A stretch of 5,302 nt of DNA from a bacterium (lineage in GTDB: Bacteria > Bdellovibrionota > FAC87 > UBA2466). The position numbers and the translations under genes were made by a program. Numbering within the stretch: position 1 is the first letter of the stretch; each line of letters begins with the position of its first letter. Under the pieces are notes generated by a model. That model worked only from the letters and a program-made list of their open reading frames with translations, was not told where the DNA came from and ran no database searches. Of the stretch, positions 1 through 5,302 are shown one piece after another. The DNA is taken from positions 1-5,302 of the forward strand of contig JALHPX010000249.1 in NCBI GenBank assembly GCA_022842225.1, given 5' to 3'.

Positions 1-1
1 C

Positions 2-1483
2 CGACAGCACGCCCTCGATGATGGTCTTCATCAGCATTGCTTGGGGGGCCGGAATTTCTTTGGAGCCGAACGAGTAAACTTCGCCGAGGAGCAAGACGGT
101 TCCAGCGACTGCCCAGCAGGCTACTGAAGCTCCGAGTAATTGGCCGAACTGCTGACGAGCCGGCGTGGCCCCGACCAGGTAACCGGTTTTCAAATCCTGC
201 GCGATATCGCCCGCCTTAGAAGCTGCAATGGCGACAATCGTGCCGACAGTGAGAACGGCCGCGCGCGCGCCCAAATCGTTCCAACCCAACGCCACAAACA
301 CCGAAGCAGTCCCTAACAGGGTGACCAGCGTAATGCCAGAAGTAGGCTGAGAAGAGACACCGACAATACCGACGATGCGCGCTGCCACCGCGACAAACAG
401 AACGCCGAAGAAAGCCACACCTAAAGAGCAAACAAGGCGTTGAATAAACGGCATGCCGGCTCCAAAAATTCCCGGCACTAAGGCGCAAGTTCCTATGACG
501 AGGAAAATAGCACCGATAACAACCGCTCCAGGCACATCGCGATCGGTTCGCTCGGGTGCTCGCGCCGCCGCTGTTCCCTTTTTCGCGGACACCCCGCGTG
601 CAACGGCAACAAAGGCACCGTACATGCTGGGGAGGTTTCGCAAGACAGTGAGAATGCCAGCCGTGGCAACCGCACCCGCGCCGATATAGCGAATGTATTT
701 GGCCCAGATCTGATCGGCGGACATGCTAGAGAGCAGTAACGTGGTTTCGGGAGGGAAGGGCTGAGTCATCGATTGGCCAAAGAGGGCCAATAACGGAATC
801 AATACTAACGACGATAAAATCGAACCGGCTACCACAATGGCCGATTGTTGGTACCCGAGAATGAAGCCCACGCCAAGAAGTGCGGCTCCCAACTCGATTC
901 CCACTTCTGCTTTTGGCAAAAACGGAACGGAGAAACTCAGTACGCTTGGGACTAAGAATAAAAGTCCAACCGCTAATTTAAGTCCGGCGCCAACAGCCAT
1001 GCCGCGGAAGATCCAGCGGCTGCTCTTGGAAGTGCTGGCCGTAGCTTTTAAAACTTGCGCGCACGCTTTGCCTTCGGGATAGGGTAATTCTTCGTGGGCA
1101 TCGACGATAAGCAATCGACGTAAGGGCACCATCGCTGCCACACCTAAAACGCCGCCTAAGAAGCAGAGTGCAACTACCTGCACATAGGGTGGAGTGACTC
1201 CCCAGAGGAAGAGTGCGGGGATAGTAAAGATAGTTCCCGTCGCAAGCGAGGTGGAAGCGGAGCCGACCGTCTGGGAGAGGTTTGCCTCCAGGATCGTTCC
1301 CTGCACTCGGAACAATTTAAAGATAGCGACGGCCATTACCGCTGCCGGGATAGAAGCCGATACCGTCATCCCCACTCTTAAACCCAGGTAAGCGTTAGCC
1401 GCGCCAAACAGCACACCGAGTAGGAGGCCAATCGAAACGGCTTTCGCCGAAAATTCCGCGATTTCTTTTTCTGCCTTTGCCAT
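2..1483 (-). CDS. OPT-superfamily (oligopeptide/metal-chelate) transporter, C-terminus cut by window edge
   Basis: Translating the minus strand from the ATG at 1483 gives 494 residues with no stop before the left edge, so the C-terminus lies outside the window. The protein is strongly hydrophobic with many membrane spans. It carries motifs I associate with bacterial OPT proteins: NAYLGLRVGMT (30-40), EANLSQTVGSA (66-76), ELPYPEGKACAQVL (132-145), GIVGVSSQPTSGIT (372-385) and DIAQDLKTGYLVGATPARQQ (426-445). Family members usually have some 600-700 residues, so perhaps 100-200 are missing. The family imports oligopeptides or metal chelates across the inner membrane, probably driven by protons; the substrate here cannot be read from sequence. 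The start is supported by a TAGGT motif 4 bases upstream and by the polar N-terminus MAKAEKEIAEF before the first hydrophobic segment. It begins 6 bases after the SDR gene, suggesting co-transcription. It uses the leucine codon TTA far more than the methyltransferase gene (17 of 63 versus 2 of 29, hand count). The family call is confident; the substrate is unknown. Confidence 0.93.
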   Translation of the reverse strand, partial: MAKAEKEIAEFSAKAVSIGLLLGVLFGAANAYLGLRVGMTVSASIPAAVMAVAIFKLFRVQGTILEANLSQTVGSASTSLATGTIFTIPALFLWGVTPPYVQVVALCFLGGVLGVAAMVPLRRLLIVDAHEELPYPEGKACAQVLKATASTSKSSRWIFRGMAVGAGLKLAVGLLFLVPSVLSFSVPFLPKAEVGIELGAALLGVGFILGYQQSAIVVAGSILSSLVLIPLLALFGQSMTQPFPPETTLLLSSMSADQIWAKYIRYIGAGAVATAGILTVLRNLPSMYGAFVAVARGVSAKKGTAAARAPERTDRDVPGAVVIGAIFLVIGTCALVPGIFGAGMPFIQRLVCSLGVAFFGVLFVAVAARIVGIVGVSSQPTSGITLVTLLGTASVFVALGWNDLGARAAVLTVGTIVAIAASKAGDIAQDLKTGYLVGATPARQQFGQLLGASVACWAVAGTVLLLGEVYSFGSKEIPAPQAMLMKTIIEGVLS

Positions 1484-1487
1484 CTTT

Positions 1488-1494
1488 ACCTACC
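1488..1494 (-). promoter_or_regulatory. Shine-Dalgarno-like site of the OPT gene, overlapping the SDR stop codon
   Basis: The minus strand reads GGTAGGT followed by four bases (AAAG) and the ATG at 1483. The TAG inside this motif is the stop codon of the upstream SDR gene, so a ribosome ending on the SDR sits on the initiation site of the transporter. This suggests translational coupling. The match to the anti-Shine-Dalgarno sequence is only partial. Confidence 0.5.
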
Positions 1495-3022
1495 AATCAA
1501 TCGGCTTGTAGTCTTTTAGGAATTTCCCGCACCAATGCTTACCAGTTAGAATCCCATCAAAGAACGGATCACAAACTCGCGCCGCGCCGTCGACAATGTC
1601 GAGCGGCGGTTGGAAATCGTGGACTTCCTGTTTGCGAGTCGAAAGAGTGATCGGATCTTCGTCGGTAACCCATCCCGTATCCACGGCATTCATATAGATA
1701 CCTTTTTCAGCTAAATCGCTGGCCGACGTATGCGTCAGCATATTGAGTGCCGCCTTGGCCATATTGGTATGCGGGTGGCGGTCTGATTTCTTGAAACGAT
1801 GAAACTTCCCTTCCATCGCGCTGACATTCACGATGTGTTTCTGGCCGGTGAAATCCTGTGTCATGAGCGGCACTAGTTTGCTGCACAGAACGAATGGCGC
1901 CACGGAATTCACTAACTGCACTTCGAGCATCTCGGGTGCGGGTACGTCCGCTAGTTTCAATCTCCAACTATTGGTCTCGCGCAAGTCCACTTGTTGGAGA
2001 TCGCAGTCGAGTTTTCCCTGAGGAAAAACAGCATCCGAATTCACTGCACCGTCGTAATTGTATGGAATTTGCGAGAGCTGTGCGGAGGCGCGCAGTCCTA
2101 TTCCCGGCGCATTGGATTGCCAAGCAACAAGCGGCGCTGATTCTGAGCCCTCGGACGCGGGATGAGCCAGTGCTGCTAACTCGGCCTTGCACGCTTCGGC
2201 AGGCGCTAGTAGCGCCTGGACTTCCGACGAGAAATGCGTGAGCGGCTTGGTCTCGTTCTCCATCAGATGCGCATAAAATCCGGGTGGGCGCCGCACTGTC
2301 TGAGCGGCGTTATTGATCAGGATGTCTAGGCGCCCCAAAGTCTTATTCAAGTAACGGGTGAAAATCTCGACGCTGGGAATGTGTCTGAGATCCAATCCAT
2401 AGATCTGCAGACGATCGCTCCACTCATGAAAATCCGCTTCGCGCGAAAATCGCAGTGCGGAATCAACTGGAAACCGCGTGGTCGCCACCACCTTTGCTCC
2501 CGCTCGCAACATCATCAACGTCGCGTGATAACCAATCTTCAAGCGCGATCCAGTGATGACGGCCACTTGTCCGTGCAGCGGGGCCGACTGAAAACGTTTC
2601 CGATAATTAAAGTCCGCGCATTCGGCGCACATCAAGTCGTAGAAAAAATGCAACTTAGTGAACTCCGCCTTGCAAACATAACAATTGCGGGGCGAAGAAA
2701 GCACTCGTTCAGGACCCGTCGCCGTGGAAGGCGGCAGAGCGACTTGCGCGGGCGCTTGGAATACCGGCGAGACTCTGGCCTCGCGAATGCCGGTCATAGC
2801 GCGCGTTTTTTTATCCGCCTGTTGCAGGCTTTTGCGGCGGGCGGCGTAGAAAGCTTTGTGTTGAACCCGAATGGCGTCCTTGTGCGGACGCGAAAATCGA
2901 CCCGCGGCTTGAGTGAGTTCCAGCACTTTTTCGTATTCAATGCCTGCAACCAGCTTGGGATCCTCGGCCAGGCGCTTTAATAGTTCCGTGCAGCGCTGAA
3001 TTTCATCTTGAATGGAAGACAT
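1490..3022 (-). CDS. Large atypical short-chain dehydrogenase/reductase-like protein with N-terminal CxxC/CxxC zinc knuckle
   Basis: The protein has 510 residues from the ATG at 3022. Residues 1-110 are mostly helical and basic. A Cys4 knuckle follows (C114, C117, C132, C135; CYVC then CAEC), probably binding zinc. The Rossmann/SDR domain starts near residue 150. Its cofactor loop is TGSRLKIG (157-164), in which the middle glycine of TGxxxGxG is Lys. NNAAQ (237-241) replaces NNAG, VNVSAMEG contains the expected catalytic Ser (S401), and NAVDTGWV (445-452) corresponds to the post-catalytic loop. At the YxxxK position the sequence is TNMAK (T419, K423), so the catalytic Tyr is absent. About 165 residues separate NNAAQ from S401, against roughly 50 in classical SDRs, which indicates an insert. 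I believe similar long SDR-like proteins exist in other organisms, but I know of no assigned reaction. An in-frame TTG at 3100 would overlap the methyltransferase and lacks support. The ATG at 3022 has AGTAGGT 8 bases upstream. The gene lies 43 bases after the methyltransferase and 6 before the transporter. Fold call is firm; activity is open. Confidence 0.9.
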   Translation of the reverse strand: MSSIQDEIQRCTELLKRLAEDPKLVAGIEYEKVLELTQAAGRFSRPHKDAIRVQHKAFYAARRKSLQQADKKTRAMTGIREARVSPVFQAPAQVALPPSTATGPERVLSSPRNCYVCKAEFTKLHFFYDLMCAECADFNYRKRFQSAPLHGQVAVITGSRLKIGYHATLMMLRAGAKVVATTRFPVDSALRFSREADFHEWSDRLQIYGLDLRHIPSVEIFTRYLNKTLGRLDILINNAAQTVRRPPGFYAHLMENETKPLTHFSSEVQALLAPAEACKAELAALAHPASEGSESAPLVAWQSNAPGIGLRASAQLSQIPYNYDGAVNSDAVFPQGKLDCDLQQVDLRETNSWRLKLADVPAPEMLEVQLVNSVAPFVLCSKLVPLMTQDFTGQKHIVNVSAMEGKFHRFKKSDRHPHTNMAKAALNMLTHTSASDLAEKGIYMNAVDTGWVTDEDPITLSTRKQEVHDFQPPLDIVDGAARVCDPFFDGILTGKHWCGKFLKDYKPIDW

Positions 3023-3030
3023 CGTCGTGA

Positions 3031-3037
3031 ACCTACT
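3031..3037 (-). promoter_or_regulatory. Shine-Dalgarno-like site that decides the SDR start
   Basis: The minus strand reads AGTAGGT, then 8 bases, then the ATG at 3022. It shares the core TAGGT with the site before the transporter gene. It favours the 510-residue product over the longer TTG-started reading at 3100, whose start would lie within the methyltransferase gene. Confidence 0.45.
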
Positions 3038-3065
3038 GGCGCGGGCCCGCTCCTGCAAGAGTGAG

Positions 3066-3806
3066 TCAGGCGGGTTTTTCCGCCCGGCCCAAGTACCCAA
3101 GCCACAAGCTCTTCGTCAGCTTAAACTCCAGGTCAGTAGGGACCACGCCGCTCGTCAGCATCTTGAAGAATGGCTTGCCTAGCTTGGGCCTTAGCCCCAT
3201 GTGTTCTCCCACTTGCATTCCAGAATCGCGCAAGTAACCGGCCAATTCACTGGGCTTTACCAGGTATTTATAGACGTGGAGATGGGCAGGAGTGTTTCTC
3301 ACAACCCACTCGACTCCCTTAATTAAAATCAGCCACGCAAAAAAGTTGCGATTGAATGTGTAATAGAGAAAGAGCCCACCCGGCTTTAAAACGCGGCTTG
3401 CCTCTTCCACTGCTTTGGAGACAGGCGCCACGTGCTCCAAGACATCCATCGAGATCACGACGTCAAAGCTGCCGTCGGCAAAAGGGAGCTTGAGGGCGTC
3501 GCCTTCGACGTACTTAATCTTTCCCGTGTCATCGTTCGCACGTGCGACCTCAAGCGCTGAAGCGGAAAAATCCAGGCCGGTTACGGCATAGCCTTGCTTT
3601 GCCAGAGGGCCGGTGCAGAAACCAGCTCCACAGCCCACATCCAGCACGTGCACGGACTCAGGCTCGCGGCCCAGGCTCTGAATGTGTTTTAGGATCCAAG
3701 GATTGCGCGCGCGGCTTTCGGCTCTGAGCAAAGCTACGGGATCATCCTGCGCCGTATACCAACGATCTCCCAACGTGGAATAAATCGCGTTATTTACTTC
3801 GGCCAT
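3066..3806 (-). CDS. UbiG-like SAM-dependent class I methyltransferase
   Basis: The product has 246 residues from the ATG at 3806. It shows a complete class I methyltransferase core: SAM-binding motif I VLDVGCGAG (54-62), the acidic residue ending strand 2 in GLDFS (D79), an aspartate in VEGDALKLPF (D103), FDVVISMDVLEHV (114-126) and VLKPGGLFLYYTFNRN (139-154). The N-terminal DRWYTAQDDPVALLRAESRA and the FNRN segment after the glycine pair resemble UbiG, the O-methyltransferase of ubiquinone synthesis. The hydrophobic stretch FFAWLILIKGVEWVV (155-169) matches the region UbiG uses for membrane contact. Its position just after a type III PKS and a membrane protein suggests that it O-methylates a lipidic phenol or resorcinol rather than a ubiquinone intermediate; that is inference. 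A GTG two codons upstream (3812) is in frame but abuts the GAGGT ribosome site, so ATG 3806 is preferred. The gene overlaps the membrane-protein gene by 17 bases. A role in quinone synthesis remains possible. Confidence 0.92.
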   Translation of the reverse strand: MAEVNNAIYSTLGDRWYTAQDDPVALLRAESRARNPWILKHIQSLGREPESVHVLDVGCGAGFCTGPLAKQGYAVTGLDFSASALEVARANDDTGKIKYVEGDALKLPFADGSFDVVISMDVLEHVAPVSKAVEEASRVLKPGGLFLYYTFNRNFFAWLILIKGVEWVVRNTPAHLHVYKYLVKPSELAGYLRDSGMQVGEHMGLRPKLGKPFFKMLTSGVVPTDLEFKLTKSLWLGYLGRAEKPA

Positions 3807-4239
3807 ACACACCTCGCAGATTCCAGAACCAAACTTGGTAGAAGAAGAAGATAAAGACGGCCACCGTTTGACCCTTTAAGAGAATCGCTCCAAACGCATT
3901 CGCATCGGCATCGTGCCAAATCCGGTAGGCCACAAAGAACAGAACCGGGTGCAACACAAAGAGCATGGCGTGCAGCCAATGCTCAAACCCCGAGCAGTGA
4001 CGCGCGTGTATCCATTCATCTTTGGTGATGCACACGCAGGAAAATACCGAGAGTGCAATAAAAACGATTTCAGTGTTGGCATTCGGCGCAAAAAAAATCG
4101 TTACTGCGAGTGGCAAGAAGACAGTCAAGGTATCAACCGGGTGACCAACACGCTCCCACTTGGGCACTTCTCGACGATAGTGGCAGACAAATTCATCGAC
4201 GAGCATCAGCACGGCTTGAAGGGCAAAGACCCAAGTCAC
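3790..4239 (-). CDS. Small polytopic membrane protein of unrecognised family in the type III PKS operon
   Basis: From the GTG at 4239 the protein has 149 residues. I do not recognise a named family. It has four to five hydrophobic segments (about 3-14, 38-52, 58-72, 88-105 and 124-139), so it should be an integral inner-membrane protein. Between and within them are many potential metal ligands or catalytic residues: DEFVCH (D15, E16, H20), VGHPVD (H33, D36), TKDEWIHARH (D74, E75, H78, H81) and EHWLHAMLFVLHP (E86, H87, H90, H97). The pattern of paired His and acidic residues near membrane edges is reminiscent of membrane metal enzymes, but it does not match the desaturase/hydroxylase histidine boxes I know. 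An upstream in-frame start at 4347 would overlap the synthase by over 100 bases and add a basic, non-membrane leader. The GTG at 4239 overlaps the synthase stop as GTGA and has AGAAGGTGG ahead of it, so it is strongly preferred. Tight coupling to the synthase suggests a role in making or modifying its product. Confidence 0.82.
   Translation of the reverse strand: MTWVFALQAVLMLVDEFVCHYRREVPKWERVGHPVDTLTVFLPLAVTIFFAPNANTEIVFIALSVFSCVCITKDEWIHARHCSGFEHWLHAMLFVLHPVLFFVAYRIWHDADANAFGAILLKGQTVAVFIFFFYQVWFWNLRGVYGRSK
3811..3815 (-). promoter_or_regulatory. Shine-Dalgarno site deciding the methyltransferase start
   Basis: The minus strand reads GAGGT, then four bases (GTGT), then the ATG at 3806. 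The site lies inside the last codons of the membrane-protein gene. It is well placed for the ATG but directly touches the alternative GTG at 3812, which argues against that start. Confidence 0.6.
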
Positions 4240-5288
4240 GCGCCACCTTCTTTTTGGACCCTTAGACCACTTAAGGTGAGACCGGGGCCAAAGGCCAGTG
4301 ACACGACCTGCGCGCCCTCTGGCAACGACGGCAGCATTTCTCGCCAAATAAAGGGCAGTGTCGCTGACGACATATTGCCGTACTCTCGCAGCACTTTCTT
4401 ACTCGCTGCGTACTGCCACCCTTCGAGCTTTAGCTGCTCACAAACGGTATCGACGATTCGCGGTCCACCCGGATGGATGGCAAAGTACGTTTTGCTCCGC
4501 TCACAATCAAATCGAGCAACAAACTCGCTGACCGACTTGCCGATCCATTCCGGCACTTCGCGGGAGAGGCGCATTTCAAAGCCATGGGAGCCCGGCTGCC
4601 AGGTCATTAGACTCGAAGTTCCCGGCAAGATGTGTTGCTCGTATTGAAGGACTCGAAAGCTTGGGTCCTGCGGTCTCTCAGTGCTACTGCGATAGCGAAT
4701 AAAGCCATCGGCAAATAGCCCCTGGATTACCATTTGATCCAGCTCGCAATTGCCCGGGCGAAAATGTACCGAGCACATTTCTGTGTGACAGATATCCACC
4801 ACATGCTGCCGAAAACTGGCTTCTCTCACCGCGGGGATCGCTGCAAAGCACCCAGAGTGATACAGCGGCGTAACGCGAGTGGAAGACTCTAGCTGCGAAA
4901 CTCTCTTTTCCGCGGCGTTGGGGGCGATGTACCCAGTGCAGGTGACGTGTAAAATCTCGGGCGGCAATTCAGGGCTGCTTTTGTACCACCTGCCAAAGGC
5001 CTCGGAAGTATAGCGGTCAAAAACCGCCAGACGCTTTTCGATGCTGGCCGTGGCCTCCTTGAATAGCTCCGTCTTTTCCCAGTCGCTGTGCGTGAAATCC
5101 GAGGAGTAGTGGGAGCGAAATTGAATTTCTCCCAGCCCCTTCATGACTCGATCGAATACCCGGTGAAAAGCTACCTGGGCGGATGGCTCCAGCGTGCGCG
5201 CATGGGCGCTGCGGAGCCAATCAAGTAAAGCGCTTTGGGGCGATCGGTAAGGTGCCTCATCGGCCGCGAATTCGGAAAGGTACGACAC
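4236..5288 (-). CDS. Type III polyketide synthase (chalcone/stilbene/alkylresorcinol synthase superfamily)
   Basis: The 350-residue product is a condensing enzyme of the chalcone synthase superfamily. These homodimers extend a CoA starter with malonyl-CoA and cyclise the chain. The full triad is visible: Cys147 in HSGCFAAIPAVREA, His272 in FAIHPGGPRIVDTV and Asn305 in REYGNMSSATLPFIWREM. Further landmarks are VTCTGYIAPNAA (115-126), LFADGF (191-196) and the C-terminal AFGPGLTLSGLRV (332-344), where plant enzymes have GFGPG. The length is somewhat below the roughly 390 residues of plant enzymes, mainly at the N-terminus. The first visible start is a GTG at 5288 with no ribosome site ahead; the frame stays open to the window edge (…SLSR before the GTG), so the true start may lie a few codons beyond 5302. 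Downstream lie a membrane protein and a UbiG-like methyltransferase, overlapping in series. Streptomyces srsA-srsB-srsC, which makes methylated alkylquinones, is a reasonable analogy. Starter, chain length and ring type cannot be read here. Confidence 0.93.
   Translation of the reverse strand: MSYLSEFAADEAPYRSPQSALLDWLRSAHARTLEPSAQVAFHRVFDRVMKGLGEIQFRSHYSSDFTHSDWEKTELFKEATASIEKRLAVFDRYTSEAFGRWYKSSPELPPEILHVTCTGYIAPNAAEKRVSQLESSTRVTPLYHSGCFAAIPAVREASFRQHVVDICHTEMCSVHFRPGNCELDQMVIQGLFADGFIRYRSSTERPQDPSFRVLQYEQHILPGTSSLMTWQPGSHGFEMRLSREVPEWIGKSVSEFVARFDCERSKTYFAIHPGGPRIVDTVCEQLKLEGWQYAASKKVLREYGNMSSATLPFIWREMLPSLPEGAQVVSLAFGPGLTLSGLRVQKEGGA
4243..4251 (-). promoter_or_regulatory. Strong Shine-Dalgarno site of the membrane-protein gene
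   Basis: The minus strand reads AGAAGGTGG. The core AAGG ends six bases before the GTG at 4239. It is the clearest ribosome site in the window and lies within the last codons of the type III PKS gene. Together with the GTGA stop/start overlap it fixes the start of the membrane protein and indicates translational coupling. Confidence 0.7.
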
Positions 5289-5302
5289 GCGGGAGAGACT
5301 AG

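Larger units (their letters stand above)
2..5288 (-). other. Putative single transcription unit: type III PKS, membrane protein, methyltransferase, SDR-like protein, OPT transporter
   Basis: All five genes read in the same direction with junctions of -4, -17, +43 and +6 bases, and no convincing terminator or promoter appears between them. The first three are very likely one coupled unit. The 43-base gap before the SDR is the only place an internal signal could sit; it holds a 10-base palindrome GCGGGCCCGC (3041-3050) but no T-run. The promoter must lie to the right of the window. Membership of the last two genes is less sure. Confidence 0.6.

Noticed and set aside
260..271. Alternating GC run (cgcgcgcgc)
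   Set aside because: It encodes GARAA in the OPT transporter and is too short to count as a repeat element.
37..1391. Several short frames on both strands within the left 1.5 kb
   Set aside because: The continuous minus-strand OPT reading (no stop from 1483 to the left edge, clear family motifs) explains the whole stretch; the short frames are shadows.
2381..2980. Plus-strand open frame of 199 codons
   Set aside because: Antisense to the SDR-like gene; the translation is Arg/His/Gln-rich with no domain, typical of a shadow frame.
3041..3050. 10-base palindrome GCGGGCCCGC in the 43-base gap before the SDR gene
   Set aside because: It is short, has no loop and no T-run, and no promoter elements surround it. 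It could be an operator half but nothing supports this.
3069..3084. Hairpin GGCGG / CCGCC with a 6-base loop at the end of the methyltransferase gene
   Set aside because: The 5-base stem lies in the last codons of the gene and is not followed by a T-run on the transcribed strand, so it is not a convincing terminator.
3066..3806. Annotation of the methyltransferase as true UbiG of ubiquinone synthesis
   Set aside because: The similarity is clear, but no ubiquinone genes are present and the gene is coupled to a type III PKS, so a different phenolic substrate is more likely and the symbol was withheld.
3913..4647. Plus-strand open frame of 244 codons
   Set aside because: It lies antisense across the synthase and the membrane protein, whose reading is supported by motifs. 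The translation has no recognisable domain and no ribosome site was seen.

Overview
The window is a block of five co-directional genes, all on the minus strand, so transcription runs from the right edge (5302) to the left edge (1). In transcription order they are: a type III polyketide synthase (4236-5288, 5' end possibly outside the window), a small His-rich integral membrane protein of unrecognised family (3790-4239), a UbiG-like SAM-dependent methyltransferase (3066-3806), a large atypical short-chain dehydrogenase/reductase with an N-terminal Cys4 zinc knuckle (1490-3022), and an OPT-superfamily transporter cut off by the left edge (2-1483). No RNA gene, mobile element, CRISPR array or convincing terminator is visible. 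There is no gene-free stretch longer than 43 bases.

The first three genes overlap or touch: a 4-base GTGA overlap between synthase and membrane protein, and 17 bases between membrane protein and methyltransferase. This is the signature of a translationally coupled biosynthetic unit. The synthase keeps the Cys-His-Asn triad of the chalcone synthase superfamily (C147, H272, N305), so it probably makes a polyketide aromatic such as an alkylresorcinol, alkylpyrone or related phenol. The UbiG-like enzyme is a good candidate to O-methylate that product. The membrane protein could be a membrane-bound modifying enzyme or a scaffold. Product and order of steps are inference. The SDR follows after 43 bases and the transporter 6 bases after that, so all five could share one transcript, but the last two may be functionally separate.

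The organism is a bacterium of moderate GC content. Dense packing, Shine-Dalgarno-like sites, GTG starts and the combination of a bacterial-type OPT transporter with a type III PKS/UbiG-like cluster would suit an acidobacterial, deltaproteobacterial/Bdellovibrio-like or other soil lineage. This placement is a low-confidence guess.

The points most worth a second look are the uncharacterised His/Asp/Glu-rich membrane protein embedded in the type III PKS cluster, and the SDR-like protein that lacks the usual catalytic tyrosine, has an altered glycine motif, carries a large insert and is fused to a zinc knuckle.
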